The position numbers were made by a program, and so were the translations under genes. From positions 63,697,963 through 63,761,962 of the forward strand of contig JALMGJ010000005.1 in the NCBI GenBank assembly GCA_023362775.1: a stretch of DNA of 64,000 nucleotides. Direction: 5' to 3'. The notes beneath the pieces were generated by a model, which had not been told where the DNA came from, did no database searches, and saw nothing but the letters and a program-made list of their open reading frames with translations. The stretch's first letter is position 1, and each line of letters begins with the position of its first letter. This DNA comes from Charina bottae. Its lineage: Eukaryota; Chordata; Lepidosauria; Squamata; Charinaidae. This document shows, piece after piece, positions 44,914-57,745 of this stretch.

Positions 44914-45296
44914 CAGTGACTCTAAAAGTCAGCCAAATACCTACAAACCTCTTGATGTTAGTGTGACATCCACTTTTGTTTCAAAGAGCTAACATGTGAA
45001 ACTTAGCTTATTGCATCTTCCCTTAGAAAAGATTCTATTGAGGATATTCTGAATATTTGTTTTCTGGTGCTATCACTGCTTCCAGCACAATCTTGAGAAG
45101 TGCAGAACATTTCAAGAAGCATACAGTGATTTGCTCCCCAGCAGAGCACATCCGAGGAGAAAAAGTCAGTGGCTGCTCCTGCTGGCCTCCTCCTCCAAGC
45201 ATCTTGCCTCCTGAGATAGATCCAGCTCTGGAGGGAAGCAGAATTCTGTGTGGAATCCTAAAGGGCACCAGAAGAAAATCATTTTATTTATGTATT
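44914..45296. other. Unannotated intergenic DNA
   Basis: Frames of 77-94 codons on both strands overlap and have no domain. Confidence 0.4.
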
Positions 45297-45410
45297 TATT
45301 TATTTAATTTTTATCCCGCCTTTATTATTTTTTATAAATAACTCAAGGCGGCGAACATACCTAATACTCCTTCCTCCTCCTATTTTCCCCACAACAACCA
45401 CCCTGTTTGG
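45297..45410 (-). mobile_element. SINE or LINE tail with L2-like 3' end, complemented
   Basis: Complement of the block at 15690-15820: (TTTA)n, TTTTATCCCGCCTTTATTAT, AAATAACTCAAGGCGGCGAA, CATACCTAATACTCCTTCCT and CCACAACAACCACCCTG. Confidence 0.65.
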
Positions 45411-45775
45411 AACCCTTGAATAGGTATATATTTGAAGGATATCAGTAGTTAGTAGGAGTATAAAATCATATTTAACAGCAAACCAGAGGAGTTCTAATGG
45501 TATCATTGGGTTATGTTTTTTTATTTTGTTGGTTGCTGGTTTGTTTTTTACTTGCATATGTATTCTATGGTATCAAATCAAATTTATTGTGGCAGTTATA
45601 AATTTGCTACTACCACTACTGCTATTAGTAAATGCTTCTGTCTGCAAAGACCATTTGTACATATAACAGGAAAACTTCCATTGAACCGGGGAGACCAACA
45701 CCTTCATTAACATGGTTTGGTCTACCATCAGTTGTGCTTGAGTCTTAAAACCTTAGTTTTTGACTCTGGAAGTCT

Positions 45776-45787
45776 ACATATCTTATA
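45776..45787 (+). repeat. SINE target-site duplication, left
   Basis: ACATATCTTATA, identical to 46166-46177. Confidence 0.75.
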
Positions 45788-46120
45788 AAAGGTAAAGGTT
45801 CCCCCCGCACATTTGTGCAGTCGTGTCCGACTCTAGGGGCCGGTGCTCATCTCCATTTGTTAACCGAAGAGCCAGTGTTGTCCGAAGATGCTTCCGCGGT
45901 CATGTGGCCGGCATAACGCGCGCGGAATGCTGTTACCTACCCACTGAAGTGGTACCTATTCATCTACTTGCATTTGCATGCTTTCGAATTGCTAGGTTGG
46001 CAAGAGCTGGGGCTAGTGCGGGAGCTCACTCCGCACGCAGGGCTAGAGATTCGAACCTCCGAACTTGCAATCTTCCGATCGACAAGCCTGGCGTCTTACC
46101 TGCTGAGCCACCATGCCCCT
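45788..46120 (-). mobile_element. tRNA-derived SINE, complemented, full-length-looking
   Basis: On the minus strand it reads GGGGCATGGTGGCTCAGCAG (A-box region), GGTTCGAATCTC (B box), GAGTGAGCTCCCGCACTAGC, CACATGACCGCGGAAGCATC and a GAGTCGGACACGACTGCAC end followed by GGAACCTTTACCTTTT. It is less diverged than the copy at 36924 and keeps several CpGs, so probably younger. The 149-codon plus frame at 45823-46272 is a shadow of it. Confidence 0.88.
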
Positions 46121-46177
46121 TATTACATATTACATATTACATATTACATATTACATATACATATTACATATCTTATA
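46121..46177. repeat. (ATTACAT)n microsatellite at SINE 5' end, plus right duplication
   Basis: About six TATTACA units lie between the SINE head and the right copy (46166-46177) of the target-site duplication ACATATCTTATA. Confidence 0.85.
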
Positions 46178-47099
46178 CCATTTGGTATATACCATTTTCT
46201 TCAAACATGGCTTTTCTTTTAATTATTTCTCTGTTAAAAATAGGAGGTTTTGTTCTCCTTGCTTTCTCATAGCTATTTTGGGATCTAGACTATAAGGTCA
46301 TTTGTTCCACACTTTCAATAGCTGTATCTTGATTCTTTTAACTCCTAAGCACTTAGATTTGAGATAGATAATTACGTTGCTTAATAGTAAATTGCACTGC
46401 AACATGCCCAGAGGGATCTGAAATAAAAGGTATTTAAAAATCTACCATGTTAGAAAAGCAAGATAATTTCAACTAATGAGATTATCAAGGATAATCAGTT
46501 TACAAAAGCCCATTATGAGCAGATTCATTGATGTCTTAAAACAGAAAAGAAGAATCCTATTTATTTTTTTAAACAAATTGCTTTTTCAAATGGAAATAGG
46601 TTGTTTCCCATTACCTTTTATTTGATGATTTTTGTAGCCCCATCTGCTGTCCAGTTTTGGAAATAACTGTTTTAGGATATATCTAGATATATATCTTACC
46701 GATAGTGTGCAGGAAATAAAATCTTGTATGCAGGGGTTGCATCAGTTTCAGGTGCTAAGCAAACTTGTAACACTAAAGCGTTCTGGTATTCAAAGATGTT
46801 GCATGTCTCAATTCTCCTTGTAATGTGGAAATCTATAATGGTTTGTAATGGTTATTTAACAGAAAAACAGTTGTCCTTATAACTGAAGCACCTATGATAA
46901 GAATGTAATTTCTTCTCACTTTTACTTAAACTGGACTGGGTAGATTGTGTTTTTTCTCCCTCCTGACTCCAACTTATTTTACACTTGTACAAATATTAAA
47001 ACTATGCGGGAGAATTATTGTGTAGGAGAGGCCACAATGCTTGCAAGAAAAGGTAACATTCAATGGCATTTTATATTTTGCATTTATATAAGTTTATAA
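46178..47099. other. Unannotated AT-rich DNA
   Basis: No feature recognised. Confidence 0.4.
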
Positions 47100-47780
47100 C
47101 TGAAACCCATAGAACTGATCAGTGTAACAGAGGGTGGTGGTCATCCATTGGCTTGGGTGAAGTATCATTGCTATGCCAATGATATATGCATTGCCAGGCT
47201 AGGCTACAGATGCTGTGGAAGTCTTGAACTGGGGACTGGACAGAGAGAAACAAGTCAGACCAAAGCCCCGTAAGATGGAGATGCTGGTCACCCAGAAACA
47301 TCTTGGCTATCTGGAAACATTGATCCCAGTGGTTGTTCTAGATGAGGTCAAATTTCTCTTGAAGGAGCAGATCTGTGATTTTGGGGTCCTCCTGGACTCA
47401 GTGTTCCTGCTGAACAGCGTTTTGAGACTGTGGCCAGAGTGGTCTTTCCCCAGCTGAAGCTGGTGTGCTAGTTATGGCCCAACCCAGACCAGGAAAGCCT
47501 TGTAATGGTAAATTACATTGTGATAATTACACAACTGCACTCTATGTCGGATTGCCTTTGAAGACAACCCAAAAGCTGCAGCCGGTTCAGAATGCAATAG
47601 CCAGATTTTTAGCTGGGAACCCATCACTATCTATAGAGTAACTATACTATTGAGTAACTCTTATTTTGCATTCACTCTAGTAGTTGCCAGTATGTTTCTG
47701 AGTCCAATTCAAAGGTTGTTTGTTTATTGAATTTGTATAGCTGCCCATCTCACTTGCAAGTTCTGGTAAGAAAGCCCTGT
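47100..47780 (+). mobile_element. L2-type LINE reverse-transcriptase remnant
   Basis: The frame at 47215-47457 reads LNWGLDREKQVRPKPRKMEM, comparable to the L2 'WMxxNxLKLNPxKTE' block, then VVVLDEVKFLLKEQICDFGVLLDSVFL, matching 'LxLDGVxLPLKEQVRSLGVLLD'. Further on, CTGCAGCCGGTTCAGAATGC is the LQPVQNA block and TTTCTGAGTCCAATTCAAAG the 'RIQFK' block. The frame changes several times. The 3' end was not clearly located. Confidence 0.75.
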
Positions 47781-50700
47781 GTGACATACAGTATCAGAGA
47801 CTGCCTTACTAAATATGATTCTGCTTATTTTGTTTTGACATATACAGAGGGTCTGTTTAAGGTTCCATCCTGAAGGAAGACAGGTGTGAACCAGAAGGCA
47901 GGTCCCCATGTAATAAAATACATTGACCCCAAGAGCTACTCCGGTTCTCTTTAGTTTTGACATTTCAAAAAGCACTGACAACTGTTTTGTTTCAGTGGGC
48001 CTTTTGCCCCCATGACAAATTGTGAGTAACCATGTAGCTTTATGTTTTTTAAGGATATAGCATATTTTTTTACACTGTCCAGAACTCTAAGGTGTTGAAG
48101 TATGTATATGTTATAATTTTTAAATATCATGTTGCCTTGTCCGTTTCAAGTGAAGCAATGACTCCCACAAACACTGGGGATTCAGCACGACATTAATTCA
48201 GCTTCAAATTATGATCAGAACCAGTACAAAACAGTAGCCCCATAATGCCCAGATAGATATTATATTGAATGTTATTGACAGGCCAAGCTGAATAGGATCC
48301 TTTCACCATCTAGTTTCCAATGTAGGCCATGTACGGTAGCTGTTTCTGTCTTAAAATGGCTAAACACAGGATGGAAAGACTTCAAATGACCAGTTCCATC
48401 TAGCTCCACTGTAATTCCTTTAACAACTACAATTTTGTCCCTCTGGTCCCCCCAAAACACATGATTACCCTAATTTAAAATACCTCAGAACAAGGTTACC
48501 TATAACTCAATCTTAATTCAGCTCTGGTCTTTTGATACTGCTATGATTTAAGTATTTTATTGTTGTTTTTATTGCTTTAATGATTGTGCTCCCTCTGAGA
48601 TCCATTGATGGAGGGTTATAAATATTTTAAGAAATATTAAATACACATGCAGTCAAGATCTCATATAAAGAGGGAGATCACTACTTCTACAGAAACATGA
48701 GTACAATGGCAGAACAATACAAAATACAGAAAACTGCAGAAATAACAAGCAAATTTGAGATAAGTGGGAGAAAAGAGAATGAAATTTAACCTCGAAGCTG
48801 CTCTCTTTATTGCAGATAGGAAGAAACAAATTGAGAATGAAGCATGCTATTCTGAGTTTGCCATCTTTCGTTTAGACACTAAAGATAAGAGAAATATCTA
48901 TTTTTTGTTGTTACATTTCTATCTGTTCTTTCTTCCAAGAATTCAGAAAACATACCTGCAATTCCTAGGCAGTTCTAGATAGAGCTGTATTTTCAGACCA
49001 TTTGGAGAACTTCTTCTATTGGAAGGCACAGTAGGTCAGAGGAAAGCTGTTCCCACATGTTTTGGAACTCCCCTAAGCACAGGGAAACATAATTGGTGGT
49101 TAAGAAGGAGCTGAGTTACCTTTCCCAGCTATAAATCCTATTACATGTGTTCTATACGATAATATAATGAACACAATAACATAGCTTTGCATTCTTCCTT
49201 TCTATCTATTCTTTAAGAAAACTACAATATTAGCATTTTGGGCATACAAAAAGCAAAAGGGAAAGAAGGTGGAACTGTGGTCCAGCAAGAGCCACAAAGC
49301 TTCTCAGTTGTCATTGACGGAACTCAGTCAGTTTAGATAACTCTATTAACCACAATCCTACAGCCCCATTGGTGTACTCAGACACTTATTATTTATGCAG
49401 GAGCTGTTTTATAATGGTACTGCTTTATTTATTTTAGCCCTGAGCAGAAGCATTGCACAAATATCTACTGCATACCTATTAGCCAGGTTCACAGATTAAG
49501 CCTTGTTATAGTTCCTGAACATTTTCCTATCCCTTCATGATGATTTCAGAGATGGCTGTTCTGACCTTCTGTAACCTAAAATGATTTCAAACTTGTCTAA
49601 ATAATACACGTGCTCTGTCTTCTTTTGATTGAATGATGAATAGCACTTAAGAGTGATTGATTGGCTAGTGTTAACATGTCCAATGTGTTTAGAATGGGTC
49701 ATATTTCCCCCCCTATCTCCACTCTGAATCCTATGAATTTGTCCCATGTTTCTTTATTTCTTTGTCTCTGGCCACTGCAGCATGTTAACTTCATCCAATT
49801 GGCAAGCAAGCAATCCCTCTGGCACTGGTACAAATGCCATTTTGTGGATTGTCCATTAAGGGGGGAAGTACAAGGGAAATGTAGCTGATCCTTCCAAAAC
49901 AATAAGCACATTCTCAGTATGAAGTGTGCTGTTTTGCTTATTCTAGGGTGTGAGCATGAGATCATTCTTTGCATTACATGAGGATTTCTAATAGCATTTA
50001 AGCAATGATGTAAATGACAACCACCATACACTTTAATTATATATTTAGTTTACTATTGCTGAGGTACATAATGCTACATAAAACTGATGCAAGTAGAATT
50101 ATACATGGCAGTCTTCCTCTGTTAAAAAAAAAATCAGAATATTTTCTCCCATTAAGCACAAGTAATTTCTACGTTTTGTAAAACCTTGCTCTTATCTGAA
50201 TACCAAATGTACTCTCCAATTCTAAATGAAATTAGTTGGGAAGAAAGTCCCCTTGACAGAATATTTATTTCCAATAAATACGTTTACAATCAGAATATGA
50301 GAATATCTGCTTTATTATGTAAAGAAACCATTGTATTAAATATCTTTAAAGAAGCTTTTTCTTTATCAATTTGGAAATAACTTACTTAACATGGGTTAAA
50401 CTCTCTAGCTGTGCCCAGCTGTGTTACCCTCTATAACTAAAAGACAAATATATACAGTGGCTTTTACAGAGCCCACAAATAGAAAAGTTTCTGCATTATA
50501 TATTATTGGTTCCAATTCATGGAGGCTAACAAGAATGGTGATGGATAGTGGCCAAAGTGAGCATGCTTATTCTGACTGTCCATCATATGAATCATATTAA
50601 ATGTCTGCATTGGTTAGAAATGACAAAGTTATTTAAATTACAAAGAGGACACAATTCTGGAATTGTGAAGATTCTGGAGTAAGGTAGACTCCAGCACACA

Positions 50701-53139
50701 CCCTTAAAAAATGTACAGAGCAAAATGGATTTTGGTTCTTATAGCTTTTCAAAGTCTTAATAACTATATTAAGTAACCCTCAGAATATACCCTTGAGACT
50801 TATATATTAGGGCTAAACAGATCTTATTTCTACCTTTTTAGTTTATTGGCCCAAGCTACCATGCCTGGCTGAGAGCAGGCTCTTGAAAAGCTTTTCTTAG
50901 TTTAGAAAAGGTAAATCAAATCAGGTAACTGAACTGAAGAAATGAAAATACACTGACACAAATTATTCTTAAAGATACTTGAACTCCATCTAGTATAATA
51001 TTAGAAATAAACAATTTGTATAAATCTAAGGCATACATTGGAGCTTGATTATAAGTGCATCTTATTAGCAAAACTACCATAAATTTTCCAAAATAAAAGC
51101 TAGTCATATCTGAACATCACCATATGCCACTAAGATTTTAGAGGTATACTTGCATTGTAAGAAAGTTATTTTACAGTTGCAGAATTATACCCCTATATTA
51201 ATCCGTGATCTTTATGTACAGCTTATCTATGAATATTTCAGCCATAACACTAAATTGCAGCTGGTTTTGTATAGGTAACTTAGCACTGTTGGGAATTCCC
51301 AGGTGCAGAATAAGTTCAGTGGAACCTTACAAGTGGTACAGCTTGTATTTCTAGGCATCAGTTATATGGATTCTTTGATTCATGAACACATAAATAGACA
51401 TATCAACTACCCCTCAAGGGAATAATGCAATATTCTTTGTGATCGGAAAATATTATCAAAGGTCTTAAATTAGGTAAGTGAGCATCAAAGATATGCATTT
51501 CAGTTGAAAGCAAAAGGGAGGAATCACAAATAATGGCTTCAGTTGCAAAAGGTATTACGAGTTATGAAAGCAGAAAAGAGGGGGGGGGGATTCTGTGGAT
51601 TTGAATATAACATTTCTGCCGGCTACACACTTGTTGTTCTACAAACTGCCCCAGATGATCACTAGCAGGGTGAACAACAGAATGGCTGTTTTCCATAGCA
51701 AATGCTTGGAAGATGCAGGTTTTCACCACCCCTTATTTGAGCTCTGATTTTTTTTTCAAAGTCAGTGCAATGCTTTCCTCTCCCCACTCCACTTTTCAGA
51801 ATTTGGGGTTCCCTATGTTATCTTTAGATGTAGGTGTATATTTGGGTTTATCAATATAGTAGCTATCTTCAGTTATACGAGAAGAGGGCATTTCACCTTG
51901 GCTCTTTTTGTTATTTAGCAGTTAAAATGCACACAGGAAAACACAAAGCAGAATACTGTATGTTCCACTTTTTTCTGCATTCTCACAGCCATTTAGCAGT
52001 TGATTAAGAAGTGTGCAGATATTCATGATGCCCCCCCACCCCCATTCAGAAAGAGATTCTGTCACATGAACCATGTTTAATCAGCAAGAGTGCCTCTCGA
52101 AAGACATACATTTGAGGAAACATTTAGCAAGCAGCAGAGTACATTAGTGTCACAAACACTTTATGCTACCGAACAGCCTAGCCAGTGTGGTTATCCACAG
52201 AAGTTACCCAGATGAACAGGGTGAAAACATATAGTAGCAACAGTGCGTGTGTATAAAGGTGTCATGTCTTGGAGAAAAGAAAGGTACATGAAGCAAAAGA
52301 ACAAAGATGCAGTTGGAATGAAGTCAAACTCTACATTTAATGCTGATGACCAGACAAAGAGAACATGATATGAATCATACGCATCCATACCTTTTGGGAT
52401 GATTCTCCATGAATTTAGGAAATTCCTTTCAACCTAAGGGCAGGTCAACTTTGCAGATTCCTGCAGCAGTAATAACAGATGCATTATAGAACTGAAGTGT
52501 GCATGGGTGTGTGGGAGTGTGTGTGTGTAGTTCCTCCTGAACTACAGTCTCTGTGCATGTTTATTATTTTTTTTAAGTGCTTCATTTGGGACTGCAGTTA
52601 CTTAGAGACTGGAGACAATCTTAAGTAAACACTGCTGACATTTAGATAGTTAAGGGATGCTATTCAAGTGACAAACAATGGTTTGTTATTATTTGCATAA
52701 CAATTCACAGCAGCAGTGTCATTCTGAAAGAAAGTTAGGGGTAGGTTGATTAGAATTCTCCTTTTGTTTTAGGAAATGTGCTCACTGTTATTCTTATTTA
52801 TTAGTTCACTCTTGATTTTTAAAAAATATATACTGTTACCAAACCTCTGCTTTTACAGCTGAGTTTTACAGTAACATTTAGAAATTAAAAATAACCGCAG
52901 CAACATCATAACAGAAGTAGCAAATATGAAATCAACACGGGATATTTATTTTTTAAAAATAGATACAGGTACACTAGAAACCTCTTACACTTAGGTAAAG
53001 TTATCAAATGAGTTTTCAGTATTCTTGAAGACCTCTATTAGCAGAAGCTTAGCTTTCAAACAAGGTAATATAAAACCACACCTGCAATCATCAAACTACT
53101 CGTAAACCAAAAAATGAGGAGGGGGGGATCTCAACCCTC
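47781..53139. other. Repeat-poor intergenic DNA
   Basis: Over 5 kb with no recognised gene, SINE or LINE. Frames up to 110 codons (49699-50031 minus) have no domain and overlap opposite-strand frames. Short GT and homopolymer runs only. Confidence 0.45.
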
Positions 53140-53560
53140 AAATAAATTCTTGTTTGGTTCTCTTCATGTAATATTGTTCCCTGGTGTTAATTACATTTAA
53201 ATGGGAGAGTCCTATTTTGGCATCATTCATTTGCCTTGAAAAGTGCTTCCCAGTTTATCATACCTGTCAACTCCTGTGCATCACGGGCTAATACTTTATT
53301 AAGAAAAAAACCATTGGGGAGCTGCTGATCCCATTTAAGTACATTGGGCAGAATGTACAACTAATTAAAAAGCATATTTTACATTATTAATTTTTGAGTT
53401 TCACTTAATGAATGTGAAATGACAAGGCTACTATTTTTATATTCAAGCTCTCTGGGCGTTTTAGTCGAGGGAATTAAATTCTACCAATTTTTACAAAGAT
53501 GTTGCTCCAGAGATTTGTTGTCAAAGAAGCTCCCCGTTTTTTAGCTATGCCTTTTTTTTT
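53140..53560. promoter_or_regulatory. Candidate conserved non-coding element
   Basis: Repeat-free block dense in TTAATTA/TAATTA-type homeobox cores (GTGTTAATTACATTTAAATG, CAACTAATTAAAAAGC, TTATTAATTTTTGAG) with no long frame. It is similar in texture to deeply conserved developmental enhancers. Judgement by eye only. Confidence 0.32.
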
Positions 53561-56469
53561 TTTAAGGACAGCAAAGAAGAGTTAACTGGATGTTGTTGTT
53601 GGGTCGTTGTTGCTTTCAGCCAGAACGATAAAAGTACTTTAGATGAGGTATAAAATATGGTTTTTAAATTATATTATGATTTTCAAACACTAAAATATAA
53701 TTGCAGTGCAGTTGAGAGAGCACAAAAACATCTAATCTTTATTATGTAAGACAATGTGATAAAATATTTTACAGCCAAAAGCTCATTTTGCATCTGGAAA
53801 ATTGTATAAACTGATATGTGGGGTGGGGAGGGGGGAGGGGGAATCTCATTAAAACTAAAGTTTTTTTTTTTAATATTCTTAAAATAAAGCAATAGACTAT
53901 AATTGCAGTTTTTCTCCCATGCAGACTTTATTAAATTGCGTAACTGTACAAATATCTAATATTCTCTTTAAAGCAAGGCATAAAATAAAGAGGACTGCAT
54001 GGTTCGGCAGGTTGATGTGAATTGATGCCAGATTTTTTTTTTTAGAAAATAATATTGTTTGGGTATGGCGTTAAATGCTACAAGCCTTTGTTGTGTGTTT
54101 TGGATTCAAGTGCAGTGGTACAGTTTTTAGCAAGCAGCGTTAGATGTTGTGTTATTTAAAACTTTGCCAGGTGGAGGCTGGCACTGTACTGCGTTTGAGC
54201 ACCACATAATATCACATTTTTATAGGGCTGTGGAGGGGAAGAGACTCAATATTTTTTTCCAAATGTGCTTACAATTAGCTCTCTGTATTTTTATTGTCTT
54301 TTTTTCTCCTAACCACAAAACTCACACTGGAGGCAAAGCTTAACGACTGAGCTTTCCTCATGTAAATATTAGGAAATTACATTTGTACAAACTGCAGGAC
54401 TTCGTCAAGGAGGGCTGGAGTGACTCCAATGCAAATTAATCAGGATAAAGTTGCTCTCTGTTCAACATGACCATAGTTTATTTTCTGAAGGTATTAATTT
54501 GTCAACAGTTTTCCTGCTTTGCTCTGACTCATGTGAATGGCATTCAAGGAAGACCCAGATTCAGCCCTTCCTGATCTGCCTTGTACTTTCACAGACGCAG
54601 TTCCAGCAATTTAAAACACTAGATGGCTGAATTCCCAGCATATGATTTTGTGCAAAAGGCTTGGATCTTTTGCAAGGATATGAACACTGCTTGTGAAGCC
54701 AGAAAACAGTGTGTCTTCCTTTTAGAAAAACATATCAGACACATGCCTAATTTACTTGCCGTGATGCTATGTATTTTAAACGGATGTTTTAAAACAGTCA
54801 CAGATACTCTGCCCTAAGTAAACAATTTTCTAAATGAAAAACAACAATTTTAAATCCATTCTCTTACTGCTGTCTTCCAGATGACACCACATTATTTCTA
54901 ACTGTAACCTGCTCCCCGCAAGCAACGATTACAATTCATTGTTCTGTTTCTGGAATGCAGAAAAATGCATAAGGGGATCAGATTTTACACTTCCAGAGCT
55001 CTTTCACTGCCAAATGTCATAATGACTTGTCCACAAAACAAATCTTACTTATGACTGGTAGATACCACAAGGAAATGCAGAATTCCTTCAAATGCTGTTG
55101 CAAATGCAAATATTCTTTCAGGGTTCTGATTCTCTCTTGATTTTGATTTCTATTCTTCATGTACACAAACAATTTTATTCAAATTAATTGATACTGTCCA
55201 ATCCTAATTTATCTGATGATGGTAGCTAACTTTTAATACTTGTATAATTGGGGCTGATTCAGCATGGGGAAGCTCAAAATATTCATTTCGCTAAATGATG
55301 CTGATTGTTTAATAAAGTCATCTCATTGGGAAGTGAAAATAAATTAGTATTAAATTTCTCCTCCCCCCACCCTTTTTTTTTTGCTCTTTGAAAATCTCAA
55401 TTGTTCTCTCTTCCTTTAACATAGTTAATATTAACATATGGGCCCAAATAGTATTGATGCTGCCCTTCTTTTATTTGCTATGTTCACAGTTTTATTATTT
55501 AAGAATTCAGTTGTTGCCAAGTATTAATCAATATATTATGCTGCTCAGTTGGGCAAGCTGTATGAAAACATTGTGCCCCTAGGGTTAATACAGTCAAGAG
55601 CCAGAAAAGTGTTTTAGACATGTACACAACATGTGGTTTACTATTATCATTAAATGAGGTGAACTGGGACTTTATACATATGGATTTTGAATTGCATAAA
55701 TTTTGATTGATATCATTTGAAGACTGAGACCCTGAAAGGGTAGATTTTGTGAAAGACGATATGCAGGCCAGCTATTACCACATACAATAGCACCAGAGAA
55801 AATCTCCAAAATGAGCAAGGCAGCTGGCTTTTAAATAGCTAAAACATAACATCAATACTTATTCTGAATAATGGAAAAAAGAGGTAAAAGATGTTGACCC
55901 CTGCCTGACAATAACATGTTCCAAAAGGAGAACTGGCCTCTTGAGACCATCGCTTGCTCAACAGTAGCCCCTGTGATTTCCTCCCCCTTTCTCTCTTTCT
56001 GATTGCCCTTTCTCCCTCGCTCAAAAAGATAAATATTTTTTGAGCGTTTAAACACTATAGACAACCAGCCAGAAAAAGAATTTTCACAAATTCAGGAAAC
56101 ACTTGAGAGGTAAAACCAACATCCTGAGACAGGAGACAGGCCAGCTTTTGACACCAAGGCTGGACCTGGGAGGCCTAGAGGAACCTTTAGCCAGGAAGTT
56201 CTCGCCACAGAGGTCAGGACATGAGGGACTTCGCATGACGGCAAACAGCAAGCAGAACTTTCCCTGCCCCATCAAATCCAACAGGCCTCTTCATGGGAAA
56301 TTGGCTGAATTTTTGCTGATCTGCATTAAACATGTATGAGATTTAGGAGTAAAGAGCCTTTCCTTAACTTAGTGTGGATTACTAGTTCATGCCGTTTTTA
56401 AGTGGTGAATTATAACATATGCAGGAATTTGAAAAGTCTCCAAGGCCTTTAAACCCATTTTTCTCCTAA
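53561..56469. other. Repeat-poor intergenic DNA, possibly partly conserved
   Basis: No transposon or coding frame recognised. 53930-54180 and 55250-55360 (GCTGATTCAGCATGGGG, then GATGCTGATTGTTTAATAAAG) have similar enhancer-like texture without direct evidence. Frames at 54149-54343 and 54623-54817 are unsupported. Confidence 0.35.
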
Positions 56470-56960
56470 CATGTGGTCCATGCGGCAAATTATCAATACA
56501 TCACTCCACAAGATTCATTCAATTTGCTCAGATTTGTTAAAACTTTATTCTGAGAGAGAGCACTGGATAATGCTTCATTTATTATTTATGCCCCATAAAT
56601 GTATTAAAACATTAACTATATTTCTTTGCAATGGCATACTTCAATTCTCACAGGGGAGGGGGGAGAGAAGTCCAAATGTTTCTCCAACTGCTACTTTAGT
56701 TTCCCCAAGGAGCGAACATATTTGTGTTGTGTTACACCTTTAAGTGTTGATTAGGCTTTCATGTTATAGTGACGGAAGTGTCGTGCGGTGCTTCTCTTTA
56801 ATGGGATAATAAGCTGCATCAGCCACAAGAAGGAAATGTTCCTTTGCAAGTCAGCGGTGGCAAAAGGGTTTGTAGGTAAACACCAGACAAGCATTCTCCT
56901 GGCAGACCAAGTGCCATGATGACATTTAAAGGAAGAACAAGAACCCAAACATCAGACAGG
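56470..56960. promoter_or_regulatory. Candidate conserved non-coding element
   Basis: Repeat-free, moderately GC-balanced sequence with retained CpGs (GTGACGGAAGTGTCGTGCGG) and motifs such as TTTAATGGGATAATAAGCTG (GGATAA/TAAGC-type cores). Four frames of 65-90 codons overlap on the two strands without a domain. Regulatory function is an inference. Confidence 0.3.
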
Positions 56961-57579
56961 TAACTTGAGGACCTGGTGTAAGAAGAGCCAAGCACCTCTG
57001 AAACGTCACCCTCACATGATGGATTTTTTTAACATTTCTGGTGCCATGATGCCCTTGTCATATTGTTCTTTTACGTATTCATTTGCACCTGAAAAAAATC
57101 CCAGTCATTTAACTGAAACCAAACACTGTTGCAAAAACAACAAAAAAAGTTTGATTTCTTAAAAAAAGTCCAAACAGTCCTAATTTCTGCCTTGTGGCAA
57201 TTCAGCCCAAGTTACTGAAAACTGCATTCTTCGCCTTTGCTTCTTTTTGAAAGGGTGGGGAAGAACTTAATGGTCAGGAAGCCTTCTATCACGTCCCCCC
57301 CCCCCCCAACTATCATTATTGGATAACAATTGGCACAAATATTATGGTGGGGGAAAGGCCCATAAATCAAGAAATAAAAAAAAATAGTTACTGCACATTT
57401 TCAAAAAACACGTTGTGCTCTCTAAGGTCCTTTTCATTTTAACCAAATCAGGGGGAACTTGTCCTCACAGCGGCAAGGCAGATGGAACAATAAATCACAG
57501 GAACCATTGACTGCCTGCAGTGTACTCTCCACAGCTGTCACTTTTGTGTCTCTTTGGTTTTAGCTGACATGGTATGAGG
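56961..57579. other. Repeat-poor intergenic DNA
   Basis: Contains a C-homopolymer near 57294-57308; no other feature. Confidence 0.4.
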
Positions 57580-57745
57580 TCCACTGTGAACCAATCTGGA
57601 CTTTTTTTTGCAGTCATATCCATCAAAAAGACCAGGACCCATCAACCTACTGCCGCGATCGATTCGTTTGCTTATTCTCACGCATAAGCCAATACTCAGC
57701 TCACTAGGTGAGGCTTCCGAGAAGCACCTCATTTGGGTGGGTGGG
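57580..57745. promoter_or_regulatory. Candidate conserved non-coding element with retained CpGs
   Basis: CTACTGCCGCGATCGATTCG and TTCTCACGCATAAGCC keep several CpGs in otherwise CpG-depleted DNA, without any transposon signature. The minus frame of 64 codons over it has no domain. Confidence 0.28.

Noticed and set aside
45823..46272. 149-codon plus-strand frame
   Set aside because: It runs antisense through a tRNA-derived SINE and then the ATTACAT array.
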